From the NCBI GenBank assembly GCA_003427395.1, contig BFEA01000555.1, positions 121,686 to 160,987 on the forward strand: a DNA stretch of 39,302 nucleotides, read 5' to 3'. The DNA is from Chara braunii. Its lineage: Eukaryota > Streptophyta > Charophyceae > Charales > Characeae. The notes under the pieces are model-generated. The model was not told the origin of the DNA and did no database searches. It was given only the letters and a program-made list of their open reading frames with translations. Every line of letters starts with the position of its first letter. Position 1 is the first letter of the stretch. Shown here one piece after another: positions 27,600 through 38,789 of this stretch. The position numbers were made by a program, and so were the translations under genes.

Positions 27600-28560
27600 T
27601 TGGTTGCAGTAGTGTGTTGCGTACTATGCACGCAGCCACTATCGCAATATCGTGATATTATGGCGGGCAAGTTTTGACAGGGCTACGGTAACCACTACCG
27701 CTTTCCGTTGTTGTGGTTCGCTGCCCTATGTCAGCTGCATACGCTGCTATGGGTGGAGGCCGCCGCAGCAGGCTTGTTAGCAGCTGCTGCATGTGATACC
27801 GTGTGTACTGTTGCTCATTGAGACTGCATTTCCAGCTGCAGCAGTTATTAAGCCTATCGCAGGCTACTACGCTGATCTGAAATACGAATGTTTGGGGCAG
27901 TGTGAGTGCTGGAGGCGAAGGTGTGGCCTGGAGGAGTAGTCAGCCTATGAGAGGGGGGGGGTTGGGGCTGCAATTCGGAAGTTCGTCAGGGAGTTTACTT
28001 CGGCAGTCTGACTTCAAGCTTGACCAAGCTGTTGACCGCTTGGCCGCCATTGCGGAACCCTCAGGCGCTGAAGATTTGAAAGCCCTCTCGCGCGAGTCTG
28101 AGTGCACCCCTCCTGTATTTGAGAGACTGAATGCATCTTTTTTTACCCTTCCTACTCTAAGTCTAGTCAACTGGTTCTTAGAGGAAGGCGACAGGCGGGA
28201 TTGCAACCCGTAATCCGCACCAAGGCCTCTGTGGGAGGTTGCCCCACCGATTGCGGGAGCTCTGCCGGAACCCAGGAGGGGTTCTGGAGGCAGGGAACTG
28301 ACAGGTAACCATTGCTTTCCCTTCTATAAACCCTGTTATAACCCCTATTTGTATCTCCCATTGCATCGCTGACGGAATATATGGTATGCTGCCCTATCTT
28401 ATTTCTGGTTTGACTTTCAGGACATTGGATCAGACTAAGTAAAGGAATGTCTGCTCAAGTTCAGCTTCATTTTTATTGATTGTGTGAACGCAGATTGTAA
28501 GAAGGAACTGCATTTGGGAAAGGCAGGATGAAAGACTGATTTGCGTGGTGGTTGACTGGG
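27600..28560. other. No gene recognised
   Basis: An open frame at 27902-28213 (103 codons) has no recognised domain and overlaps an open frame on the other strand, so it is not called. Small palindromes occur (AATATCGTGATATT near 27650; GGTAACCAC with GTGGTT near 27690-27718). Confidence 0.4.
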
Positions 28561-28569
28561 CTAATAAGG

Positions 28570-29518
28570 CTGGGGAGTCCCCATAAGTTTGGGGAACCCC
28601 AGTGCTTTATTTTATTTTAGTCTTGCTTGGAAAAGTTAGATCCTTCTATAAGTTTAGGGGGTCTGATTACTCTGGAGGTTGGGATGTCCCCATAAGTTTG
28701 GGGAGACCCGGTGCTGTGAATTGCATGGACGGTCAGGACGCTCTATAAGTTTAGGTGACCTGACTGCTCTGACTTGCGAGGGTTTGACTGTGGTTGATTT
28801 TCAGGAGCTCAGGGCATTCAATAAGTTTTGGTGCTCTGAGTTGCCTTGTTTCCTTTTTGGGTTTTCTCAGTTTCTTTGGTTTCTGAACGAGGAGGTCTGA
28901 GTTGTTCTATACGTTTAGGTGGATCAGTCTTTTCCTGCTATTATTTGAGAAAGGATGAACTTGGCAAAGGGCAGACTGTTCTGTAAGTTCAGGTGGTCCA
29001 TCCCAATGTCACGCACATGACGGTTCAGAGAGAAAGGAATCAGGTGGAGAGGCGGACCCTTCTGGAAGTTCAGGGGGTTTGACTCAAAGCCTCGCACATG
29101 CTGGAACCCAATGGTTATAAATTGTTATATTGTATTACTATGTTATTAAAAACGGGCTAGTAAGGCACGGGTTCCATAAGATTGGATGGCCTGACTATAG
29201 CTTATCATAACTTGAAGGGAGTATAACTAAGAGATATAACTGAATGTAAACATGGGTCGGTTGAACATTGTTTCTAAGATGAATGGCTCAGTCCTACGCC
29301 CACCCTGAAGACTAAGGTTCAGAGAGATATATATAACTTGGATACCGTAAACAGTTTAGGGCGACTAGAATGGTCTAGTCATGTGCCCAAAGAAGAGAAA
29401 AGTAGTCATACCCTCTGTTTGTGTATACTTAGCTAAGTCATAACGTTCTTTAAGTTTAGGTATTCTGACTTTATGCTTGGCTAAGTAAGGCTCATTCCAT
29501 GAGTTTGGGTGGCTTGAC
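28570..29518 (+). repeat. Array of about 11 variable-stem hairpins with loop core ATAAGTTTAGG
   Basis: Copies centre on CCATAAGTTTGGGG or TCTATAAGTTTAGG at 28570-28602, 28638-28664, 28681-28709, 28732-28764, 28808-28840, 28897-28927, 28974-28998, 29053-29084, 29163-29192, 29436-29470 and 29485-29518. The flanking stems differ but pair with themselves: CTGGGG/CCCCAG, AGA/TCT, GGG/CCC, GTCAGG/CCTGAC, CTCAG/CTGAG, CTGA/TCAG, GAC/GTC, GGC/GCC, AGTCA/TGACT, GTAAG/CTTGAC. Spacing is irregular (about 40 to 270 bases). No protein-coding role is apparent. Confidence 0.75.
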
Positions 29519-29619
29519 CTTACGCCTTATGTAAGCTGGGTATAAAGGGATAAAGCATTGAAAGATCATGAACTATTGTTTGTTCAGGTATACCTTGGGG
29601 TGGCGAGAGTACTTACTCT

Positions 29620-30120
29620 ACGGGAAGCGCTGCCAAAATTTCTACAAATCCAATGAGTTACTCAATTGTTGACTTGTCAAAGTTCAACTTGTCTTTTCTT
29701 TATATCTGACCTAGTAAAAATCTGGAAAGTTTCCTTTTCTAAAAGGAGTGTTGTCCAAATTTTTGTCAATTTAGGAGGTTAGACAAAATTGAATTTTGAG
29801 AAGTCAAAGTTATTCTCAAGTTCTGGACTTAGCTTTGTATAAATTTTGAAATAGCACTTTTCTAGGGGGAGTGCTGCCGAAATTTCTGCAAAACTAAGGA
29901 GTTAGTTAGATCTTGTCTAAGTTGAACTCAAGTTGTCTTTTGAGTATAAATCTGGGAAGTCTCCCTTTCTAAAGGGAGTGCTGCCCAAATTCTTACTGAT
30001 TCAAGGAGTTGGACAAAATTTGAATTTCCAGAGTTAAAAATTATTTCTGTTTTCATATTTGGACTTATATAAATTCTGGAAAGGCACTTTTCCTACGGGA
30101 AGCGCTGCCGAAATTTTCTC
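29620..30120 (+). repeat. Five diverged tandem units of 110-122 bp
   Basis: GGAGTGCTGCCSAAATTT (variants GAAGCGCTGCCAAAATTT, GGAGTGTTGTCCAAATTT) recurs at about 29628, 29745, 29866, 29976 and 30099. Between occurrences come ATAAATTYTGGAAAGNCNCTTT and GTTGGACAAAATT phrases. A single similar unit is present near 35020. Confidence 0.75.
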
Positions 30121-32190
30121 AATTTAGAGGAGATAGATTATATTTTGACATGTGGCGATTCTGGCGATCAACCCTGAATAGGGGAGATTCTGTCATATTT
30201 TGACAGGTGGCGATTCTGGCGATCCACCCTGAATAAAGGAGATTCTGCCATTAGTCTACCTTTGCTTTGGGCACTGGTTTAGAGGAAGCGTTAGGTTTAG
30301 TTAATTAGGATGTTTGAGTAGGATCGTAATATGGGGATTATTCTCCATGGACTTATAGGTTTAGCCTTGGACATTGACCTGTCATGTGTTACAGACCCTC
30401 TTGATCGTTTGATTCAAGTTCAGGACTAGATTCAGCTTGATCCCTTGAGGATCATCTTTTGTTATCATTGATAACAGGTCGGTTGCCGATTCGTCGGTTT
30501 ACGATTGAACTCCAATTCACTCCTGCCACTCAACCTAAAGGCTTTAGCCTTGTGATAGAACTGTTTTGTTGTGTTTTCACCCGGACTTTATTGAATGGTC
30601 ATCCAACAAAAGTACTGAGTATTTATTTAAGAGTTGCACGAGTGAGGCTTGTATGGCTAAAGCGAGGGGTATGAGTGAAAGGAATGGTTGAAGTTGACCC
30701 CGTGTAGTGCGTGGACTTCTGGATGAATCTTTGATGTGATCGCAGGTATGGTTGTGGTTCGGCTTCTGGATGTGACTGCCTGCGATTACATACATATATG
30801 GTTGAGAGGAGCCCCATTGTGACTGTGAGAAGTGATCGTCCTATATAACTAAAGCTTATGTATATATTTAATTGTGCCTTGGGTATGCGCACGACTTACT
30901 GTGATCGTGCGCAAAGGTTGAACAGATTATGTGTTTAAGAGAAAAGGAAGATACCCTTTTATTCTTTGCTTTTTAGAGATTTTTATAATCGGACGTTGGT
31001 CCTGGGCCGGGATTCAAGATCCTTGTCCAGGACATCCCAAACCCTAGACTCTGCAGGGAAAGAATCTGTCCCCGTGCAGAGCCTATTTGCCTTGCCTACC
31101 GAGACGCTCAGACCAAGGGCCGGAGGTCTCGCAGTGGCTGCATGACTATTCCTTCAGCCGTGCAATGTCATGAAGGATTAGACCCTCACGACATTTGAGT
31201 CTGACACTTGAGTGTCATAAGCGGTACTCGGATCCACGAGGGACCGCATGATTATGGGCACTACATAATACGCCATCATTGCTACTGCTTGCGTACGCTT
31301 GCATTGCGAGTCCATATGAGTTAGCCCTGCGTCCACACGGTTTTATACTAAGTGTTGCGCGTGACGCCTATCCGATTTCCGCCTCGGAGAGTTATGGAAA
31401 AACTACGAAGGGGCTAGGAGGTGTTGTCACGTTGTTTGTGTTGTGTCGTTTCATATGTGTGTGTGTGTATGTGATTTATTTTTCTGTTCGTAAAGTGGTG
31501 TGCGCGTGGTGTGTGGGATGCGTCCTGGTCGACCGACGACGAGTCGCGCTTGGGACCTCAGCCCCCCAAGATGTCGGTTCGTGTGCGGGCCCGATAGGCG
31601 TATTACCGTGTGTACCCCCTATGCTACAGCGAACGAGAAACACCATCGACTGGTTCACCTCTGCGATTGCAACTGATTAGTTTTTGTACTGTAGACTGGT
31701 AGCTCGGCGGGGATACGCCCACCGAAGGGAGGTGACAACTCCCGTAAGGTGGAGGTAAGTTGTGCCTCGCGTAGGCCCTATCCCGTAGGGGCTCGCGAGA
31801 GGTATGGCTGGCGCACTCGGCCAGAGCGGCCTAAGGAAGCTCCTTTTGCGTGTTCGTGACAAGGTTGGTCGAACTCCTGTGTGACGTGGCCGAGAGGGTC
31901 CCGCGCTGCCACATGCGGTGCTGGACCGATGCGCTGGACAGCACGGTCATGCGAGTTCAAGGATTCAGCCATCGGTACCAAGTTCGATGATCGATCAATC
32001 ACCTACCGTGCGACGCAATATTGCGTGCTCTTAGTAACACACATTTTACTCACTCTCTCTCAACCACGGCTACAATCGTCGAGACGCGCGTTCAAACGAA
32101 AGTTGACTCGCCAATATTTCTCGAGTCGTTACGGTTGCAATTTATGATACCTACAAAAACTCCGACGAATACCTTTGTAAGGGTATTTGC
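29900..32190 (+). repeat. Long dispersed repeat, copy A
   Basis: Aligns in order with 34850-36560. Corresponding anchor pairs: CACTCAACCTAAAGGCTTTAG (about 30527) with CTACTCAACCTAAGAATTTAG (about 35378); GAATGGTTGAAGTTGACCC (about 30681) with GAGTGGTTGAAGTTGACCC (about 35545); GTCGCGCTTGGGA (31548) with the same word at 36187; TAAGTTGTGCCTCGCG (31756) with the same at 36393. It ends with a family R block (about 31590-32190). No conserved protein seen on either strand. Confidence 0.8.
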
Positions 32191-34353
32191 TACAACAATC
32201 ATTTGAGGTATATTAAGCGATGTCCCCATCACGTAAGGTGTCCTCACTCGACAGCGGTTAAATATAATCGCGAGGTCTTAAATAGATAGCATACCTCGGT
32301 TAGCCTTACTAAGTAGGTTGTCGGCCTATATTGAGATACATATCTCAACACGGTCATACTCAACCTTCACTAAGCAAATTTTCATGTGAATAAACGACAT
32401 TGCTTTAAGAAGTGTTCCAAAACACTCGATCTTAACAAAATCATTCTCCTTCTCACTGTAGTAGATAAAACTATGGACATTCAAATGAGCCAAGCTTTAA
32501 GCCCTACTCCTACCTTTGTCGGAGTCCTTTAGCATCAAACAATCAAAAGCTATAAAAAATAAACAAAAGCACATAACCAAATTCGTGAAATGAGATTAAT
32601 GTTGCTGACGGTCTAGCATTTTCGTCCTATGACATTCCTACAACGAGTAGGAGTTTAACTTGCACCTCTTGTGTTATTCAGATGAATTTTCTCTCTATAC
32701 TACCACCTCCAGTCTGCCATAGTATTCGAATACTAGTTTTTTTTCTTTATCCTCCTCTTCTCATTTTTATTGGGTGTCTTCCGACTTGGATCTAGAGACA
32801 TTCCCTCGTCTTCAGACACGGGCTCAAGGCGAGACCTTATTTAAGACACCTCTCAACAGATTTAAGCTCAAACTTATAAACGACTTATGTTTGCAAGTAA
32901 TGCGATTGAGAAAGAAAGGAAACCAACCTTGGAATGTAGTCACAAAATGATTGTAAGATTTCCTCTTCGGCCCAGCATGGTCCCACTGATCCGACTGAAG
33001 TCACAGTTCATATGCATTAGTTACAACAAAGCATAAAAGAAAGAAGGATAACCACATTCACGTTCATCTCAGATTAACGCGTGTGCATTTCAAACTCACT
33101 CATCATTATAGGACCAAACTCACACTGTGAGAAAGTTCAACAATGACAATGATGCGCATGAAACTCTTATTTGAAAAGTATGAAGAAGTTTTGCATAAAC
33201 AAATATCAGGTACCATCAAACTTATCTCACATCTCATTGTGTCACAAATCATACTTCGATAGCAAGTTACGACCCTATAAAATGAGACTAGTCACTCCCC
33301 GAAGGTATATACATTCTGACTATAAGGGACATCAACTTACACTTAGAGCAAACCCCACCAAAATATAAGAAGAATAGTTACGGATCACATTGTGCAGTCT
33401 GTCAGAGGTGCATTTTATACCCCTGAGTCAATTTCGTCGTTGTGCGTTCGTTCTACCGATCGTTTATTCGGGTCCAAACGGTAGTTGAAAGAGTGGTGAA
33501 TTTACTGGTGGGGGTAATTCGCGTAGAATTGACAATTTTCGTTTGCGGAGGATTAATAGCTGCCCGGGAGGAGGCCGAGAAGATCGTGGTCATTGAGTTG
33601 AAAATTTCAAAATGAAGATGGCGTGAATCTATTTTTCTTGAATAAAACAAAATTTTGAATAAACCTCGTACCGCCTCTGGATAAATTTTTTATGTCGAGA
33701 AAAACTTTGAGGTCGAATAAACTTAGGTCGTCTTTGGTAGTATGTTGACGATTCAGTAAACCCCTCCTTACCTCGATACTGTTCGGTTGACGAATAACAA
33801 ATCAATCTGAGATTGGGGAAAAGACTTGCATTCCATACTTGATTTCGAGTTTTTTTATCATAAGAGAGGTCAAATTTGTCAGAGATATTCAATGATATTG
33901 GTAAAGTAACTGGGATTGGGTGTAGATGGGCCTGAGGAAGAAGGGTTATTCTGAGTATTTGTTCTGTTGCGCTTCTCATAAGAGAAAAAATGTTTTGTGG
34001 TGTGATTCCTGCAAAATGAGAAGACGCTGCAATTTGTTATATAGGTATCCTTGCTGTAGATTGAGAAGGCTATGTAATTTGAAGCATTTGCAATAACGTA
34101 TAGTATGGTAGTGTATACCATGAAAATTCGCATTTGGATGCATCCTTCATAGGGGTTGTTCGTGGTGTGAGCATAGGTATTGTCAGAAGTTAATGTATAT
34201 GTGGTGTAACCGCTGTGAATATTAGAAGTAGATATCTCCCAGGATTTTTTTGGCTTACCAAATTTGTCCGGATGAAGTATGGCATGATCGGTCTGCTATT
34301 AGTATGTTTGATGTTTTTTGGTGTGGTTTTGCCTTCCTCATTATTTTTGGCTT
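32191..34353. other. AT-rich DNA with no gene seen
   Basis: Neither strand shows a recognisable protein domain, tRNA or snRNA. Open frames are short and biased by base composition. Confidence 0.45.
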
Positions 34354-34357
34354 TTAA

Positions 34358-34484
34358 ACCACTACTACCCCAGAGGGTCTTAGGCCCCCTCTGGGAAGGC
34401 TCTGAGACAAATGCATATGGACCTGCACGGCGCACCAATTCAACCACCACATTAACGACCTAAAAACGTGGAGGTACTGATGGT
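34358..34484 (-). mobile_element. TTAA-flanked MITE, copy 3
   Basis: 127 bp, inverted relative to copy 1 (10151-10284) and strongly similar through its length, including the CAGAGGGTCTTAGGCCCCCT and CATATGGACCTGCACGGCGC segments. It is flanked by TTAA at 34354-34357 and 34485-34488, with ends ACCACTACTACC and GGTACTGATGGT. Confidence 0.82.
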
Positions 34485-34849
34485 TTAAGTGTGATATCTT
34501 AGAAAGTTGTGGTGCATACTGAGGTTATTCAATTTTACAATTATTTAATGTTTTTTCTTTATACAAATAATATATTCGACGTGTTTTATGCGCAACCGGT
34601 AGATAGAGTGTTAGTTAAGGGAGAATGTTTAGGTGGTTTTTAGATACCCCCCTTTGAAAAATCTACAGCTATAGGTGAAACATGTCTTAGTCTGGCGTCT
34701 AAGTGTCTAAGGGTTCCTTGTCAATGTGGTTTATGCAAAGTTCATGAACAGTTGGTTAGTTAAAAGAGATGAGCAAGATTATCTTTGTGGGCTTAATCCC
34801 CCCAAGAGCATGTGGTGATGGGTGAAATGTGGCGCGATGTCTTCACTGC

Positions 34850-36560
34850 GTGATATCTGACTTTGTATAAATTTGGAAAGCCTACTTCGCTAAACGAGTT
34901 GGTGCCCAATTTTTTGCTAAAGCAGAAAGTTTGACAAAATTTGACTCTGTAAAGTTAAAAATAATTTTCAGATTTCATATTCAGCTGAGTATAAATGATA
35001 AAAAGACACTTTCTCAAGAGGGAGTGCTTTCAAAATTTTCTTAGTTTCCATGAGTTTGATTATATTTTGATAAAAAAAACTTTGACGATCTACTTTGTAT
35101 AAGAGGGAAGTTGTTGACATTTTCCTTTCTTTTTTGACACCTATTGAGAGACAGATTTAAATTTAGATTTAGGAGAATTTGAGTCTGATGTGATATGGGG
35201 GTTTATTCACCATACACTTGAAAGTTTATTACAGGGATTTGACATGTCCAATGTTACAAATCTTTTTTGGTCATCTTGATTGAAGATCTGACTAGTTTTA
35301 CTCTCATCCAACAAGGATCGTTTTATGTTATCTTTTTTATCAAATTTGGGTTTTTGTTTAATTCTAACGCATTCTCGCTACTCAACCTAAGAATTTAGTC
35401 CTTGTTGGTTAAATTTTTTCTTCTGGGTTTTTACCCGGATTTTTATTAAATAACCATTTAAAAATGACTTGATTTGTTTTGTTTTTTTTAGGGTTGGATA
35501 AAGGTTGGGGCTTGCGCGGAATAGGCAAGAGGTATGAGTGCAGGGAGTGGTTGAAGTTGACCCTGCGTGGTGTGTGGTTTATCGATAATTGGATCCTTGG
35601 TGTAATTGCATGTATATTTTTTTAAGTTGAAGTTGGAATTGACTTTGTTTGCGATCATACGTATACTTTTTAAGGGAGTTGCATTGTTATTGTGGAAGTT
35701 CGCATGTTTCCAGGCCTTTGATGATGGAGCTCCACTCCCAAGGTTAGGGACGTTTGACCGCTAGAAAGGGTCGAAGCCTGCCTATCACTCACCTGCGCAT
35801 GGTGTAGAAGGGAGTACGTCTCGAAATCGCACTCGCGATTGTCTAGCATCGTAAAATTAACCTCTCAAGACGCGTGTCAACCGACACATGAGTGTCGAAA
35901 GCGACCCTCAAAATCATTGAAGGTCGCATGACTGTGGGTATCACATAGGACACCATCCTCGCAACTGCTTGTGTGGCCATGCATAGTTGATCGATATGAC
36001 AAGATCTGAACCGCTACGACAGTTATTAAGAGTTGCGCACGTGACGCTCATCTTTTCTTTGTTGTCAAAAGGTTATGGGTTGGATATGAAAAAGGGACTA
36101 AGCGCGATTTACTTTTGGAGTTTAATTTTATTTTTTTGAAGAGTACCGCGTAGTTAGATAGACTATTCTAATTGACCGGCACAAAGTCGCGCTTGGGAGA
36201 TCAGCCCCCAGAGCATCGGTTTACATATGGGCCCGATTAAGGCGTTCGACCACGCGTAACGCCTATGCTACAACAAACGAGAAACGCCCTCGATTGTATC
36301 ACCTCTGCGATCTCACCTGCAGCTTTCGCATGTAGATAGGTAGTTCCGGCGGGAATACGTCTATCCAAGGGTGGGACAATCCCTTGGGTAGATGTAAGTT
36401 GTGCCTCGCGTGACCCCTATCATGTCGTAGAGGTTCACAAGAGTACGACTGACGCGCTCGGCCGGAGCGGCGAAAACTCCCTTTCGATAAAAGTCCTACA
36501 AAATCCTGCGCGATGCGGCTAGAAGGGTCCCCCCTGCGGAGCCGATGCGCTCGTCACCGT
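34850..36560 (+). repeat. Long dispersed repeat, copy B
   Basis: Direct-orientation partner of 29900-32010, shorter and more diverged, with many indels; ends in a family R block (36235-36560). Confidence 0.78.
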
Positions 36561-38099
36561 GTCTCCTGGGTACGACGATCAAGATCTGTTGGGAACCAAT
36601 TGCTTGTATGCCGTACAATCGTAGATTCCCCACGTGTCCCACTTACACTTGATTCTTTTAGATACCTACGGACAACCAATGATGTGCATCCCATCCACAA
36701 CCAAGGCTGACCAGCGGGTTGACTTTGACTTTTGGGTCTGAATTTCCGAGTTGGGATTGACCATTGACTTTCCCAGAGTCAATTATTTCACGTAGGGCCT
36801 CTAAAGGTCAATTTCAACTTTTCCCTCGGTACCCTTGACATTAGGCATTTGTCCAGGCATTACCAAAACGTAGGGCGTGATTTTTTACCACTGTTTTGGA
36901 TTTTTTACCAAAAGTAACGACCTATAGTTCACGGCTAATGCATATTTGAGCTAAGTTATTGTATTTATCCTTCCTCTTGCTGACATCTTTGAGGTCCTTC
37001 GTCCACCCTCTACATTCCTGCTTTTGATTCAATTTCCTTAGTTCATCTCCTTCCTCCACGTTTTTTTACTCTCTCCTCCTTTTTCTTTTATTTTTCACTA
37101 CGTCTAGCTCTTGTTGCTAACTACTGGCTGTATGATTGTCCCGGCTTAGTTGCGACAGCACGACAGTGTTTGTCTTGCTAAAAAACTTATTAATCATTTT
37201 TTTGGTTTCAGGGACAACTATGTTTCAGTTACCAAAATTTTGGAGCCCTCATCCGAAAGACTCACCAATACCTCAATGACTTTACGGTCTTAGACTTCCT
37301 TCCCTGCTGATTGTTTGCACCTACGCATTCATTATTTGATACTCGACTAAGGTTTCAGCATATAGCCAGATTTGCCTTTCACATTATTGTGTAAGCGCCA
37401 CATATAAGGCATCTGCCCCAAATAAACTACCCACCATGCAAGGTTCTACCAAACCAATTGTTTTGGCAGTTAAACACCCTTAGATGAAAGAGTAGTATTT
37501 CAAGTTTGGTAGTCACTTATGATCACCTCCCACCTATCCTACAAATTCAATCATGCTTGTCAATGCAAAGCTATAGTAAAAGTACACGTCTTGGAAGAAG
37601 GAGGTTATCGAACCACCCATCATATCATTTTAAAAACTGCGAGTTCTTAAAAGTTAGGGAACGAGAAAAAAAGGAGGTTGAGTGAATGGGGGATGAGGGC
37701 GAGTCAGCCAGCTTAGGAAAGTGAATGCTTTAAGGGGTTAATCGAGATTTTGTTGGATATGGACTTGGAAGCACTGAGCTGTGAAGCTGCACACAAATGC
37801 TCATTCCATCCCCTTTGGGATAGAGTAGTGAAAATTGGACTCTACCCCTTCCGCTGTCAACTCAAGGTTTGGAACGAAGCAATCGTGACCTCCTGCAGTA
37901 CTCAAACTACCAGAACCTTGGATGTTCTTTAAGCAAGTCGTGAAAGAACGCCACAAGCAAGTAAGCTCAACTCTTTGTCCAGTCGTTGTTAACACTCTAT
38001 TTGTTGCCAACCATCTTTCTTACAAAAAAAAAAAAAAAGGAAAAAAAAACTACATTTTCGTAAAAATTAAGTTTTTTCCCGTTTTTTTATTCGTACTAG
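36561..38099. other. No gene recognised
   Basis: Mixed composition; pyrimidine-rich near 37050-37100. No domain, RNA gene or clear repeat found by eye. Confidence 0.4.
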
Positions 38100-38230
38100 A
38101 GTGACTTAAAGAGGTCACTTGGCTTGTCCGATGATAGGCATATTTAAGGATGAGTGATAGCCTCATGGATGATCACTCATCCTAAGAAACGACCCTTACC
38201 GGACAGGTCAAACGACCTCTTTAGGTCACT
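38100..38230 (+). mobile_element. Foldback (MITE-like) element
   Basis: Nested imperfect inverted repeat over 131 bp: AGTGACTTAAAGAGGTC at the left matches the reverse complement of the right end with one mismatch, GTCCG pairs with CGGAC inside, and AGGATGAGTGAT pairs with ATCACTCATCCT at the centre. A target duplication is not obvious. Confidence 0.65.
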
Positions 38231-38429
38231 AACGTACAAATTACAAAATGAGAAAAAAAAACTAGGCTTCCTGAGCCGCCTGTGCAGGACGGCACGACCA
38301 TGCATCCGTTCAGCCTGCACAACCGGGCGGCTGCATAAGCGCCCCGTGCGACGTCTTAAAAAAAAACAAAAAAAAGGTGGGGACGAAGGGTTGTTGCCTA
38401 TGCAAAGAAGTGTTTGAATCTACCTTTTC

Positions 38430-38700
38430 CACACATGCAGAGAAGTGGTGATGGCGTGAGGGACAAGAAGGACGGTCGGAGGGAGGAAGAAAATGGCAGA
38501 AAAAGAGGACCAAAGGGGCGGGAGGGAGGCAAAGGATGGTGGGAGGGATGTGGGCGATGGTGGGAGAGGAAGTGAGCGATAGCGGGAAGTAGGTGGGAGA
38601 TAGCGGGATGGAGGTGGTAAATGGTAGGAAGGGAAGTGGGAGGTGGTGGGAGGGATGGAGGTTGGATATGGCGAAAGGGAGGGAGGAAAACGACAGGGTT
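38430..38700 (+). repeat. Purine-rich (GGGAGG)-type imperfect repeats
   Basis: Words such as GGTGGGAGGGATG, AGCGGGA and GATGGTGGGAG repeat irregularly; low complexity, no gene. Confidence 0.55.
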
Positions 38701-38708
38701 ACCTTACA

Positions 38709-38785
38709 GAACGTTCGGGGGCCCCCGGGCTGGCCCCCGAACGTTCAGGCGTTCGGGGGCCGAACACCTCCAGGTTCGGCCCCCG
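38709..38785 (+). repeat. Twin GC-rich perfect hairpins
   Basis: Hairpin 1: 15-base arms at 38709-38723 and 38732-38746 with an 8-base loop. Hairpin 2: 12-base arms at 38754-38765 and 38774-38785 with an 8-base loop. The arms share the word CGTTCGGGGGCC, so the two structures are duplicates of one another. They stand out in AT-rich surroundings. Confidence 0.88.
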
Positions 38786-38789
38786 CCAA

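Noticed and set aside
27902-28213. 103-codon open frame
   Set aside because: No recognisable domain, a competing open frame on the other strand, and no splice or promoter context; length is within chance for this GC content.
28570-29518. CRISPR-like array
   Set aside because: Repeats are not identical, spacing is irregular, the DNA is eukaryotic, and no cas genes exist here.
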